This document shows, piece after piece, positions 33,811-43,352 of a stretch of 64,000 nucleotides of DNA (its first letter is position 1; each line of letters starts with the position of its first letter). The notes under the pieces are model-generated. The model made no database searches. It was not told where the DNA came from and saw nothing but the letters and a program-made list of their open reading frames with translations. Both the position numbers and the translations under genes were made by a program. Origin of the DNA: Parachlamydiales bacterium (GTDB lineage Bacteria > Chlamydiota > Chlamydiia > Chlamydiales > Rhabdochlamydiaceae); the NCBI GenBank assembly GCA_027459675.1, contig DAIDHO010000005.1, positions 1-64,000 on the forward strand. The letters run 5' to 3'.

Positions 33811-34729
33811 AAGAGGACCGGACAAACGGGCCTGCATACATCTGGTGGATTCCAATTGAATACCCATACTCTTCGTATTCCTTGAACTGCTGAGGCGTGA
33901 CAAATGATTTCACAAGAAGTTTTTTACGATGGGCTTGAAGATACTGACCCAGGGTCACGATTTGACATCCGGCCTCTTTAAGATCCAGTAAAGTCTCAAA
34001 CACTTCCTCTTTGCTCTCTCCTAGGCCTACCATCAGTCCTGATTTGACAAACTGCACGTCTTTCGATCCACGCGCACGTCGGAGCACCTGTAACGAACGA
34101 TCATAGGTGGCTTTATGTCGTACGCGGGGGGTCAAGGATCGAACAGTTTCAATATTGTGATTAAAAACCTCCGGATGGTGTTTTAAAACCGCTGCTAAAG
34201 CATCAAAATTTCCATTGAAATCCGAGGTCAATACTTCCACACTACACCCTGGATTTTTGGCTCGAATAGCCTCAATAATTTCACCAATGTGATGGGCTCC
34301 TCCATCCGAAAGATCATCGCGTGCAACCATCGTTACAACCACGTGTTTTAATCCTAATTCGCTGACAGAGAGAGCGATTCGCTCAGGTTCATCTTGCTCA
34401 GGAGAAAGAGGCTTTTTTGTAAAATCGATATCACAAAAACCGCAGTTGCGGGTGCAAGCTTTTCCAAGCGCAAGAAATGTAGCCGTTTTATTTGAAAAAC
34501 AGTGCAAACGATTGGGACACTTGGCCTCTTCGCAAACAGTATTCAAACGATATTTTTTCACAATTGATCCTGTTTGAAAAAGCTCCCTCCCTCTTGGAAT
34601 TTTACGATGTAGCCACGAAGGAAATCGGCCCTTTCCTTCATCAGGACCCCCTTCCGGGTTTTCAGGGAGTCGATTGAGAACTTTTAGTTTTACAGAAGGG
34701 GTAGAATCAAAGATATTTTCATCTATCAT
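33740..34729 (-). CDS. lipA: Lipoyl synthase
   Basis: A 329-residue radical-SAM enzyme inserting sulfur into octanoyl groups. The auxiliary cluster motif is C-E-E-A-K-C-P-N-x4-C-F (about residue 68), the radical-SAM cluster C-T-R-N-C-G-F-C (about 92), and R-S-S near the C-terminus (about 305) is the conserved Ser ligand. It is followed upstream by lpdA with only 3 nt between, so lipoylation and the E3 enzyme that uses lipoate are co-expressed. Its 3' end overlaps oppA by 71 nt. Confidence 0.97.
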   Translation of the reverse strand: MIDENIFDSTPSVKLKVLNRLPENPEGGPDEGKGRFPSWLHRKIPRGRELFQTGSIVKKYRLNTVCEEAKCPNRLHCFSNKTATFLALGKACTRNCGFCDIDFTKKPLSPEQDEPERIALSVSELGLKHVVVTMVARDDLSDGGAHHIGEIIEAIRAKNPGCSVEVLTSDFNGNFDALAAVLKHHPEVFNHNIETVRSLTPRVRHKATYDRSLQVLRRARGSKDVQFVKSGLMVGLGESKEEVFETLLDLKEAGCQIVTLGQYLQAHRKKLLVKSFVTPQQFKEYEEYGYSIGIHQMYAGPFVRSSFNAHEVQHLSRSKLDRNQSGIGG

Positions 34730-34732
34730 CGC

Positions 34733-36139
34733 TTAGAGTCTCTTAACTTTAGGGGGAAAATGAATCGGAGTGTTCTGTGCGATAAGTCCAGCTTCAAGCC
34801 ACGCTTCTGGAAGGGTCGGATGGGCATGGATAGTCTCTGTCAAACAATCCACTGTAAGCTCATTGGTAATTGCCAATGCCATTTCCGCAATCAGAGAGGC
34901 TGCATCATGGCCGACCATTTGAGCGCCTAAAATTTGTCCCGTCTTCTGATCGATGACCACTTGCGCAAAACCCTCCGTTTCTACAGAAGCTATCGACTTT
35001 CCAAGCACTTGGAAAGGAAACTTACCGATAGCCGCAGAATATCCTTTTTCTGTTGCTTGTTCAAGTGTCATTCCCACCGTTGCAATTTCAGGAAGGGTAA
35101 AGATCACAGCGGGCACTGCTTCATAATGCATAGTAGCAGATCCCCCTGTAGCATTGACTGCTGCGATCATTCCTTGATGTGAGGCCACATGGGCAAGCAT
35201 CAATAGACCTGTGACATCCCCAATGGCATAAATTCCCGGTACATTTGTTTCCATCTTTTCATTCACCGAGATAGCGCCTTTTTCATTCGTGAGAACACCC
35301 GCCATTTCAAGCCCTAACTCTTTAGAAACAACCTTACGTCCAATTGCAACTAATACTACATCTGCATTCACAACCGCTTTATCCTTCAACCGAATTTCAA
35401 CCCCCTGTCCTTGTCGGTCAATCCCTTCAACTATCACCCCTGTTTGAACCTCAATCCCTTTCTTTTTGAAAGCAGCAGTGAGCGCATCTGAGACTCCCCT
35501 TCCCTGTGTTGCAACAAGGGAAGGAAGAGCCTCTAAAACAATGACTTTCACTCCCAGCTCTGCATACAGTGAGGCAAACTCACACCCAATATAGCCTCCC
35601 CCAATGACAGCCAGGGTTTTGGGAAGCGTGGTCAGTCCTAAAATAGAAGTCGAATTAAATACCTTTTGATGATCACAAGGAAATGCTGGAATATCTAGGG
35701 GCTCAGATCCCGATGCAATAATAATTTTCTCCCCATGAATAATCTGATTGTCCTCTCCTTTCACTTTCAGTTCAAAAGGAGCTTTAAATGAAGCGGTTCC
35801 TCGTAAGATGTCAATCCCATTGGACTGAATAAGGCCTTCCAGACTTTTTCGAATTTTCGAGATAACATTATCTTTACGCTCTTTCATCTTTCCAAAGTCA
35901 ATCGAGACAGAGCCGACATGAATCCCGAAATCCGCTGCATGTTGAATGGTATGAAGAGCTTGCGCATTCGAAATCAGAGTTTTTGTAGGAATGCAGCCGA
36001 CATTCAGACAAGTTCCTCCTAAATCTCCTTTTTCGATCAGCGCCACTTTCTTTCCGGTTTGAGAAGCTTTAATGGCTGCAATATACCCTCCGGGGCCCGC
36101 ACCAATCACAATCACATCGTAGTATTTTTTCTCTGTCAT
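34733..36139 (-). CDS. lpdA: Dihydrolipoamide dehydrogenase
   Basis: A 468-residue FAD enzyme, the E3 of 2-oxoacid dehydrogenase complexes. FAD motif G-A-G-P-G-G-Y (about 13), redox pair in G-G-T-C-L-N-V-G-C-I-P-T-K (about 41), NAD motif G-G-G-Y-I-G-C-E-F-A (about 179), and the catalytic His in H-A-H-P-T-L-P-E (about 445). Full length. It forms an operon with lipA. Confidence 0.97.
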   Translation of the reverse strand: MTEKKYYDVIVIGAGPGGYIAAIKASQTGKKVALIEKGDLGGTCLNVGCIPTKTLISNAQALHTIQHAADFGIHVGSVSIDFGKMKERKDNVISKIRKSLEGLIQSNGIDILRGTASFKAPFELKVKGEDNQIIHGEKIIIASGSEPLDIPAFPCDHQKVFNSTSILGLTTLPKTLAVIGGGYIGCEFASLYAELGVKVIVLEALPSLVATQGRGVSDALTAAFKKKGIEVQTGVIVEGIDRQGQGVEIRLKDKAVVNADVVLVAIGRKVVSKELGLEMAGVLTNEKGAISVNEKMETNVPGIYAIGDVTGLLMLAHVASHQGMIAAVNATGGSATMHYEAVPAVIFTLPEIATVGMTLEQATEKGYSAAIGKFPFQVLGKSIASVETEGFAQVVIDQKTGQILGAQMVGHDAASLIAEMALAITNELTVDCLTETIHAHPTLPEAWLEAGLIAQNTPIHFPPKVKRL

Positions 36140-36233
36140 ACAAAATCCTTTTTGAGACTAACCCTCTCTTATTTTAGCAAATGTTAGGTAAAAAAACATC
36201 GAAAGTTGTACCATGAATGCTAGAGGTTAAAGT

Positions 36234-36665
36234 ATGAAACCAGTTGAGCGCCAAAAAATGTGTCCCAATTGTGATGGTAGAATTCCTCAAGAAGCGACCC
36301 AATGCCCTTACTGCTTTGCTCAACTTCACAACGACCCTTATTCTAAAGGGGCTGCTCCTTCTTCTACCGACCCTCTTTCGGCTCTGTACCCCCCTCCCTA
36401 TTCAGCCGAGGCAAAACCCTCCAGCAAATCGTCTGCTTTACCTGACTCCTCTACAGCTACACCTGCCTCTGAATCGGTTCCTTTCTGGTCGATTTTGATG
36501 CTTGCTTTAGGAAGTAACCTCCTCACTCTCGGCATTTTGCAGTTCTTTTTCTCTGACCACGGCGTCCTGCGCCTTGAAATAAACGCCAGCTACTGGTTCT
36601 TGATGGTACTTGTAGCAGCTCCACTCATCTTCTTCGGGCTGAAGAGTCTCTCTTCTAAAAAATAG
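36234..36665 (+). CDS. Zinc-ribbon membrane protein
   Basis: A 143-residue protein. The N-terminal zinc ribbon has C-P-N-C (residues 11-14) and C-P-Y-C (about 27-30). A Pro/Ser-rich linker (about 40-82) leads to two membrane helices (about 85-105 and 118-138). Divergent from lpdA, as a hypothetical gene is in Chlamydia (CT556 as I recall). Function unknown; it may bind metal or partner proteins on the cytoplasmic side. Confidence 0.8.
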   Translation: MKPVERQKMCPNCDGRIPQEATQCPYCFAQLHNDPYSKGAAPSSTDPLSALYPPPYSAEAKPSSKSSALPDSSTATPASESVPFWSILMLALGSNLLTLGILQFFFSDHGVLRLEINASYWFLMVLVAAPLIFFGLKSLSSKK

Positions 36666-36726
36666 GACCCTCTGGAGATCCTCTAAAAGCAACGGAAGCA
36701 AAGGTTTTGCAATTGCCTCTCTTAAC

Positions 36727-36757
36727 CTTTGAACTTTGGCTTAAGCAAGAGGTCTAA
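36727..36757. repeat. Palindromic MITE-like repeat, partial copy R6
   Basis: CTTTGAACTTTGGCTTAAGC then AAGAGGTCTAAT. The last six codons of secA, including its stop, read through this sequence. Confidence 0.75.
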
Positions 36758-39674
36758 TCTCAGGCATAAGGGAGAGATTCATTTTAAAATCAAGTTCGGG
36801 GGCGAGCTCTTCAACCTCCGGAATTTCTCGAGGAGAGGGTTCTTCAGGAACCACCATTTGAAATTTAAAGAGAGCATGCGCGATTTCACTCTTAAGTGTC
36901 TCGCTGAGCGTGTCGAAAAGAACAAATGCTTCATGTTTGAATTCCAGTAAGGGATCTTTTTGGCCCACTGCCCGCAAGTGAACTTCTGTTCTCAAATAGT
37001 CGATACGAAGGAGATGTTCTTGCCATTTTCGATCGATACTTCGAATGAGAATACTGCGAATAACTTCATTTAAGATCTCATCAATGCTCATGGTGTGCGA
37101 TTCCTCGGGCATCAGACGTTGTACTCTTTCCACTTTCTCTTTTTCATGCACAATTTTATCTCGCAGGGCTCGGATGATTTTATGAGCAGCTTTATCTTCA
37201 ATCTCCTGGAGCTGTAGATAATCGTTATCAAACTCTTCTGTCTCAAATGTAACAGGAAAGCGGGTCATGAGCCATTGGCGGAAACCTTCGGGGTTCCACC
37301 CTTCCGGAGTCGATTTACTCACCAAAAATTTTTGGGCTTTTTGAAAACAGAGGCTTTCGAGAACTTCTTCAGCCAGTTGAAGCGGCTGGGAATGATTCAA
37401 CACCTCGTTGCGGAAGGTATAGATTTCAGCCCTTTGTTTGTTCATGACGTCATCATATTCAAGGGTATGCTTGCGCATTTGATAATTTCTTTGCTCTACT
37501 CGCTTCTGGGCTGTTTCAATTGACTTATTAAGCACCTTCGCTTTGATAGGTTCTCCTTCAGGGGGACGAAACCTCTGTAGAAAAGATGTAATTCTAGGAG
37601 AGGTAAACAGCCTTAAGAGAGAATCTTCAAAGGAAATAAAAAATTTAGAATGACCAGGATCTCCCTGACGTGCACAACGTCCCCGGAGCTGTCGGTCAAT
37701 ACGCCTTGATTGGTGTCTCGTTGTCCCAATCACATAAAGCCCCCCTAGGGATGCCACTCCTTCTTCTAGTTTAATATCCGTTCCTCGACCTGCCATGTTG
37801 GTAGCAACCGTGATCGCTCCCTTCCGACCTGCTAAAGCTATAATTTCTGCTTCTTTGGCATGGTTCTTTGCATTCAAAACCGTATGTTCAAGTTTGTTGA
37901 GTTTTAAAATACGGGATAGTTTTTCCGAAATTTCAACCGACTCGGTTCCAATCAAAATGGGACACCCTTTCCCATGGATTTCTTGGATCTCTTTGAGAAG
38001 AGCATTATACTTTTCACGTTCGGTCATGTAAACTTCATCATCTGCATCTTTGCGAATGCAAGGCCTGTGGGTAGGAATAGCAAGAACATCGATCTTGTAG
38101 ATCTCTTTAAATTCATTTGCTTCTGTCATTGCAGTGCCTGTCATGCCTGCTAATTTCGAGTAAAGTCTAAAATAGTTTTGTAGAGTAATAGTGGCGTAGG
38201 TTTGGGTCTCGCCTTGGATCTCTAGACCCTCCTTTGCTTCGATCGCTTGGTGTAAGCCATCTGAAAAACGACGACCTGGTTGAGGGCGGCCTGTGTTTTC
38301 GTCTATGATAACGATTTTTCCTTCTGCTACGATGTAATCGACATCTTTTTCCATTAAAAGATGAGCTCTTAAAAGTTGCCGCAAGTTGTGGGCCTTTTCT
38401 TTACGCATGGCATCTTCTTCACGTAGGGCTACTTTTCTCTGGAGCTTTTCCTGCTCATCTAAAGAGGTATTTTGGTCAATCTGGGAATATTCGTGTCCCA
38501 AATCAAACATCATAAAATCATCGGCCGACTGACCCATCTCGGCCCATCGATGAATCCCTTTATCTGTCAGTTCATATTCACTTGCTCTCTCATCGACAAC
38601 AATGTACAGCTCGGCGAGAGCTTCGGCGCGCTCTTCTTTATTCTGCTCGCCATAGTAATAAATATCCCATGCATCAATCTCTGCGCGCATTTCAGGATCT
38701 TCTTTGATCCTTTTCAGAATTTTATTGTGGGGCATACCTTTGCCGACAAGCCAAAGCTTGCGAAACGCTTCTTTAACAAGGCCTTCTTGCTCTTTCGTGA
38801 GTTTGGAACGCTCTCCTTCGACCATACGGCCAGAGCCTTCGAGCGTTTTACGTGCATCCGTGGCCAGCTTATTACACAGATCACGTTGAAATTTGACCAA
38901 TTGGGAAACAGGGTCTTTCAGAACATTGTACATTTGCTTTGAGCCACTTGCAGGACCTGAAATAATCAACGGCGTGCGAGCCTCGTCGATTAAGATAGAA
39001 TCGACTTCATCGATAATTGCAAAATAGTGACCCCTTTGACATTGATCCTCTGCGCGCTGAGCCATGGAATTATCCCTCAGATAATCAAACCCAAATTCGG
39101 AAGAAGTCCCATAGACGATATCGGCTTCATACACTGCTTTCCGACGAAAATGAGGAGTGCTATTCGTCAGAGCCTCTACGCGCAATCCAAGCCACCTAAA
39201 AATCGATCCAATCCAATCGGAGTCACGTTGGACAAGGTAATCATTGACAGTGACGAGATGAACAGGCTTGCCCGTGAGCGCATTCAAATACAGTGGCATG
39301 GAGGCGGTAAGAGTTTTTCCCTCTCCTGTCATCATCTCGGCAATAGAGCCATAGTGCATGGCAATTCCCCCCAACACCTGGACATCGTAGGGCACCATAT
39401 CCCATTTCTGATTATAACCCGACACATGCACCTGAGTCCCGCACATACGACGGCAGGCAGCCTTCACAACGGCAAAAGCTTCTGGAAGCAGTTGGTCGAC
39501 TGTTTCTCCCTGTGCTATCCGACGCTTAAACTCGGTGGTTTTTGCCTTAAGCTCTTCATCCGATAAAGATCGGAGTTTTTCTTCCTCTGCCCTCACCTGC
39601 CGAACAATCTTATGATATTTTTTTAGAAGGCGGCTTTGCTGAGTTCCAAAAATATGCTTTAATAGTCCAAACAT
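36741..39674 (-). CDS. secA: Protein translocase ATPase SecA
   Basis: A 977-residue DEAD-type motor of the Sec pathway. Walker A M-T-G-E-G-K-T-L (about 105), Walker B V-D-S-I-L-I-D-E-A (about 215), V-A-T-N-M-A-G-R-G-T-D-I (about 625) and the R-Q-L-R-G-R-x-G-R-Q-G-D-x-G-like motif (R-G-R-C-A-R-Q-G-D-P-G) are present. An extra charged segment around 290-390 lies in the cross-linking region, as in other chlamydial SecA. The C-terminal zinc domain is absent. The final residues I-R-P-L-A and the stop are encoded by a repeat copy. Confidence 0.97.
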   Translation of the reverse strand: MFGLLKHIFGTQQSRLLKKYHKIVRQVRAEEEKLRSLSDEELKAKTTEFKRRIAQGETVDQLLPEAFAVVKAACRRMCGTQVHVSGYNQKWDMVPYDVQVLGGIAMHYGSIAEMMTGEGKTLTASMPLYLNALTGKPVHLVTVNDYLVQRDSDWIGSIFRWLGLRVEALTNSTPHFRRKAVYEADIVYGTSSEFGFDYLRDNSMAQRAEDQCQRGHYFAIIDEVDSILIDEARTPLIISGPASGSKQMYNVLKDPVSQLVKFQRDLCNKLATDARKTLEGSGRMVEGERSKLTKEQEGLVKEAFRKLWLVGKGMPHNKILKRIKEDPEMRAEIDAWDIYYYGEQNKEERAEALAELYIVVDERASEYELTDKGIHRWAEMGQSADDFMMFDLGHEYSQIDQNTSLDEQEKLQRKVALREEDAMRKEKAHNLRQLLRAHLLMEKDVDYIVAEGKIVIIDENTGRPQPGRRFSDGLHQAIEAKEGLEIQGETQTYATITLQNYFRLYSKLAGMTGTAMTEANEFKEIYKIDVLAIPTHRPCIRKDADDEVYMTEREKYNALLKEIQEIHGKGCPILIGTESVEISEKLSRILKLNKLEHTVLNAKNHAKEAEIIALAGRKGAITVATNMAGRGTDIKLEEGVASLGGLYVIGTTRHQSRRIDRQLRGRCARQGDPGHSKFFISFEDSLLRLFTSPRITSFLQRFRPPEGEPIKAKVLNKSIETAQKRVEQRNYQMRKHTLEYDDVMNKQRAEIYTFRNEVLNHSQPLQLAEEVLESLCFQKAQKFLVSKSTPEGWNPEGFRQWLMTRFPVTFETEEFDNDYLQLQEIEDKAAHKIIRALRDKIVHEKEKVERVQRLMPEESHTMSIDEILNEVIRSILIRSIDRKWQEHLLRIDYLRTEVHLRAVGQKDPLLEFKHEAFVLFDTLSETLKSEIAHALFKFQMVVPEEPSPREIPEVEELAPELDFKMNLSLMPEIRPLA

Positions 39675-39753
39675 GGAAAGGTAACCTTATGTACGTGTTT
39701 ATTTAGGATAGCAGGTTTGAGTAAAATAGTGCTACCTAGTCGTTAAAGTGCTT

Positions 39754-39822
39754 TGTTAAGAAAAATAATTATTAGACCTATTGCTTGCTTAAGCTAAAGT
39801 TCAGTCAATTTTTTGGAGGGGG
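39754..39822. repeat. Palindromic MITE-like repeat, partial copy R7
   Basis: Outer arm with both diagnostic parts: GTTAAGAAAAATAATTATTA, GACCTATTGCTTGCTTAAGC and TAAAGTTCAGTCAATTTTTT. It fills most of the gap between secA and the next gene; the remaining 100 bp to 39936 shows no clear feature. Confidence 0.8.
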
Positions 39823-39936
39823 AGCCCCTTTTAGATTTATTTGTTATGGGGTAATATCTATAAGTTGATATAAACCATAACAATTTAAATTAAAATGAGC
39901 CAAAAAGAAGAACCCCCTTTACGGTAGCCTACAACG

Positions 39937-40293
39937 ATGAAAAAAAGTTTTATATATGCAGTTTTTATTTTAATTCCCTCCCTCAGCTTCTGCATGGCAA
40001 AGGAAGGAGAGTCTCTTCAAACTCTGGATGAGCTTATTGCCTCTTCAGAACGTCAGCTCCTCATCCAGAAACAGCTTCGCTCTCTCGTTGAAGAATTTCA
40101 AAAACAGCAAGACGCCTTTCAGCATACGATCGATGAAAGCCCTGCAACCAAAGAGCTCGCTCTTAAAATGGTTCAAACAGCCTCTCAAATTCTACAAATG
40201 GCAGATGAAAACCACCTGACCCATCTTTTCACCCCTTTTTTTGTGGAAGAACTTAAATTTTTCGCGGCAACTTCGAAGAAAAAGGCCCGATGA
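39937..40293 (+). CDS. Small secreted coiled-coil protein
   Basis: A 118-residue protein with an N-terminal signal peptide (about 1-21, A-V-F-I-L-I-P-S-L-S-F-C-M-A) and a charged helical body. I do not recognise a family. It overlaps psd by 4 nt, and Chlamydia has an uncharacterised gene between psd and secA. Export to the periplasm is predicted. Confidence 0.75.
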   Translation: MKKSFIYAVFILIPSLSFCMAKEGESLQTLDELIASSERQLLIQKQLRSLVEEFQKQQDAFQHTIDESPATKELALKMVQTASQILQMADENHLTHLFTPFFVEELKFFAATSKKKAR

Positions 40294-41198
40294 AATATCT
40301 AGATCGTAGCTCAGGGGAAGAGAAATGTGAAAAAGTCTATGGAGGGTTTTTTATCCGCCTTCTTTACAGCTCCTATCTTTTATCTCGCCTCCTTGCAAAA
40401 CTCCTCCTTCCACTTCTCACCCGTTTTTCATTCCCTTCTGTTTTGTATGGCGCTCTGCAAAAAACGCGTTGGAGTAGGCCTAAAGTGAACCGATTTATCC
40501 GCAATTTTAAGGTGGATACATCTGAATTTTTAGATCCCGTCTCGTCCTTCAAAACTTTTAACGATTTTTTTATCCGCAAATTAAAACCCAGTGCACGTCC
40601 CATTGCTGCAGGAGATGCGACGGCCGTACTACCTGCAGATGCAAGATACCTTGTCTTTCCCAATATCGACCATGCGGAAGGTTTTTTCGTGAAAGGAAAA
40701 AAATTTTCGCTTTCTTCCCTCCTCCAAGATGATAAACTTGCACGCCAGTTTACGGAGGGGACGATGGTGATCGCCCGCCTTGCTCCTGTCGATTATCACC
40801 GCTTTCATTTTCCCTGCCACGGATGGGTCCATACACCGCGATCCCTCCCAGGTTATTTGTACTCTGTCAACCCTATGGCCCTCAAAAAACACAGTGAAAT
40901 TCTCGCTGAAAATAAGCGGATGATCACCGAAATCACCACCCCCCATTTTGACACTGTTGTTTACATCGAGGTAGGCGCAACCTACGTGGGAACCATTCAT
41001 CAAACCTTTACCCCAGAAACCTTTCAAAAGAAGGGAGCAGAAAAAGGGTATTTTTCTTTTGGAGGTTCCTGCCTTATCCTCCTCTTTAAACCGGGCGTCA
41101 TTCAAATCGACTCCGATTTAATCGAAGCCTCTTCTCGTTCGATCGAAGTTCTAGGCCAAATGGGTCAGTCTTTAGGAAAACAGATTAAACATTCTTGA
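40290..41198 (+). CDS. psd: Phosphatidylserine decarboxylase
   Basis: A 302-residue membrane-associated enzyme making phosphatidylethanolamine. The autocatalytic cleavage motif is F-G-G-S260-C, where Ser260 becomes the pyruvoyl group; family members usually have GS-[ST] here, so Cys is slightly unusual. Other conserved stretches are N-D-F-F-I-R-K-L-K (about 91) and P-V-D-Y-H-R-F-H (about 167), holding the catalytic His. Convergent with nth, overlapping by 34 nt. Confidence 0.95.
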   Translation: MKYLDRSSGEEKCEKVYGGFFIRLLYSSYLLSRLLAKLLLPLLTRFSFPSVLYGALQKTRWSRPKVNRFIRNFKVDTSEFLDPVSSFKTFNDFFIRKLKPSARPIAAGDATAVLPADARYLVFPNIDHAEGFFVKGKKFSLSSLLQDDKLARQFTEGTMVIARLAPVDYHRFHFPCHGWVHTPRSLPGYLYSVNPMALKKHSEILAENKRMITEITTPHFDTVVYIEVGATYVGTIHQTFTPETFQKKGAEKGYFSFGGSCLILLFKPGVIQIDSDLIEASSRSIEVLGQMGQSLGKQIKHS

Positions 41199-41770
41199 TG
41201 TTTACCCCGGGCGGGACAAAACTTGCGTGCAAAATAGATGATTTGAAGATGCACTTTAATCCAATCTTTTCTTAGAAAAATCTTCTTTAAATCCTTCTCG
41301 ACTTTTTCCACTGTTTTACCCTGACTGAGACCCCATCTACGAGCACATCGGAAAATATGGGTATCGACGGGAAATGCCGGTACCTGAAAAGCCTGAGCCA
41401 TCACCACAGAGGCTGTTTTGTGGCCCACACCAGGAAGCGATTCCAAGGATTTGAAAGATTTGGGCACTTGGCCTTTATATTTTTTCACTAAAATCTCTGA
41501 AAGCTTCCAAATATTCGTAGCTTTCGTAAGGGATAGTCCACACGGTTTGATAATCTCTCGAATTTCATCAATCGTAAGCTGTATCATTTCTTGGGATGTT
41601 TTTGCTTTTTTGAAAAGATGAGGAGTGACTTGATTGACCTTTGCATCGGTGTTGCGCGCGGCTAGCACCACTGCTATTAACAATGTATAAGGATCCCAAT
41701 GGTGAAGAGGAGGCTCTGGATTTGGAAAATAATGATCTAAAATCGCTTGAATCTTCTTTGCTCTATTCAT
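41165..41770 (-). CDS. nth: Endonuclease III
   Basis: A 201-residue DNA glycosylase/AP lyase. The helix-hairpin-helix is L-P-G-V-G-H-K-T-A with the catalytic Lys, and the catalytic Asp is in F-P-V-D-T-H. The C-terminal cluster region has only three Cys spaced C-x8-C-x2-C, and the fourth Cys of the usual 4Fe-4S loop is absent, so the cluster may be missing or altered. The ATG at 41770 overlaps the mnmE stop. Convergent overlap with psd. Confidence 0.93.
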   Translation of the reverse strand: MNRAKKIQAILDHYFPNPEPPLHHWDPYTLLIAVVLAARNTDAKVNQVTPHLFKKAKTSQEMIQLTIDEIREIIKPCGLSLTKATNIWKLSEILVKKYKGQVPKSFKSLESLPGVGHKTASVVMAQAFQVPAFPVDTHIFRCARRWGLSQGKTVEKVEKDLKKIFLRKDWIKVHLQIIYFARKFCPARGKHQECLICFPKD

Positions 41771-43134
41771 TTTCCCACACAAAATTTAGAAAAAATGGCA
41801 CTTAAGATTTCTTCTGAAATATCTTGTCCGATGATAGTTCCCAGTTCTTTTAAAGCGGCCCGCATGTCAGCAGCTAAAAATTCGGGGGAAACTCCGCTCT
41901 TTAGACCTTCAATGATGTGATTCACACTTTGATTTGCAGATTGAAGCGCTTGGAAGTGCCTTAAATTTGTAATCACGACTTCTTCCTTCGAAGGAGACCC
42001 TTGTTTCCACACCAAATTTTGAAGGGCTTCCTTTAATTCGCTTAAACCCTGCCCTTCTTTAGCAGAGATTGCAATCGCCCCTGGCGGAGGAAGATGCTCT
42101 GAGGGAAGATCGACTTTATTCCAAACAATCAATGTCTTTCTCGAAGAGGCATGCTTTAAAATCTCTTGATCCTCTCTCTGAATCCCACGTGTAGCATCAA
42201 GAAGCAGAATAATTAAATCGGCTTCCTTTAACGCTTCCAGAGAGCGTCGAATTCCTTCTTGCTCTACGATCTCTTCAGCGTTCCTTATCCCGGCGGTATC
42301 CATTAATCTAAAATGCAACCCTCCAATTCTGAGATCGGCTTCCAAAAGATCGCGAGTGGTGCCGGCAATTTCTGTGACAATAGCTCGATTTTTGCCCAAG
42401 AGCGCATTCATAAGCGACGATTTACCCACATTAGGCGCACCCGCAAGACACAAGGTAAGACCTTCATGTAGAATTTTCCCTTCTTCAAATGTCCTACTCA
42501 AAAGCTGCATGTTGTGCTCAATGAGTGATAGAGATTTTACCACTTCCTCAAGAGAAGCAAACTCTAAACCCTCTTCAGGAAAATCGACCCAAGCCTCTAA
42601 AATAGCTGCAATATCGATGAGCTCTTTCTGAAAGTGCTGCACTTTCTTGGAAAGAGTTCCTTGGAGTTGGCTTTCAGAGGCCTTCAAAGCCAAGTCATTT
42701 TTAGCTGCAATCAAAGCCTGAACCGCCTCTGCCTGTGCAAGATCGATCTTCTTATTCATATAGGCTTTGAAAGTAAACTCACCGGGAAGTGCAGCCCTTG
42801 CTCCTGCGTCTAAAACCGTCTGTAACACACGCCGTGTGATTAAACTGCCGCCATGACAGTGGATCTCTACCGTCTCTTCCCCCGTGTAGGAGTGAGGCGA
42901 TCTCATTACCACCAGGAGAGCCTCATCTACCACATTTTTTGCAGAATCGATTACCCGTCCAAAATGCATCGTATGGCTCTTATAATCACGCACAGGACCT
43001 GAAAAGACGTGTGCAGCCACCTCTACCGCAGAAGATCCCGAAATCCGGATGATGGAAACACCGCCTTCGCCAGGAGGAGTGGCCACTGCGGCTATTGTTT
43101 CACCGGGAATATAAGGACGGTGGATAAAATGCAT
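41767..43134 (-). CDS. mnmE: tRNA modification GTPase MnmE
   Basis: A 455-residue protein with an N-terminal tetrahydrofolate-binding domain (about 1-125), a helical domain and an inserted G domain: G-A-P-N-V-G-K-S-S (about 230), D-T-A-G (about 278) and N-K-V-D (about 342). It ends in C-V-G-K, equivalent to the catalytic C-[IV]-G-K. With MnmG it modifies wobble uridines. Adjacent to nth as in Chlamydia. A complete repeat element starts 7 bp upstream. Confidence 0.97.
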   Translation of the reverse strand: MHFIHRPYIPGETIAAVATPPGEGGVSIIRISGSSAVEVAAHVFSGPVRDYKSHTMHFGRVIDSAKNVVDEALLVVMRSPHSYTGEETVEIHCHGGSLITRRVLQTVLDAGARAALPGEFTFKAYMNKKIDLAQAEAVQALIAAKNDLALKASESQLQGTLSKKVQHFQKELIDIAAILEAWVDFPEEGLEFASLEEVVKSLSLIEHNMQLLSRTFEEGKILHEGLTLCLAGAPNVGKSSLMNALLGKNRAIVTEIAGTTRDLLEADLRIGGLHFRLMDTAGIRNAEEIVEQEGIRRSLEALKEADLIILLLDATRGIQREDQEILKHASSRKTLIVWNKVDLPSEHLPPPGAIAISAKEGQGLSELKEALQNLVWKQGSPSKEEVVITNLRHFQALQSANQSVNHIIEGLKSGVSPEFLAADMRAALKELGTIIGQDISEEILSAIFSKFCVGK

Positions 43135-43140
43135 AAAATT

Positions 43141-43318
43141 TTATTAGACCTCATTGCTTAGGCTAAAGTTCAGTCGATTTTATAGACTTTTTCAGCCTAT
43201 TTTCAATTCTCCTCTTGGGGTTTATATCAACTGCATATTATCTTAAGAGGAGAATTGAAAATAGGTTAAAAATTCTCATAAAAAAGACAAAACTTTATTT
43301 ACGCAAGAGTTCTGTTTA
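43141..43318. repeat. Palindromic MITE-like repeat, most complete copy R8
   Basis: About 178 bp. The left arm begins TTATTAGACCTC, continues through GCTAAAGTTCAGTCGATTTT and ends TTTTCAATTCTCCTCTT. The right arm is the inverse and more decayed, ending near GTTCTGTTTATT. Arms are about 75 bp around a loop of about 30 bp. No coding potential. Confidence 0.9.
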
Positions 43319-43352
43319 TTTTAAAAATAAAAATATTATAATGCTCCTCTTC

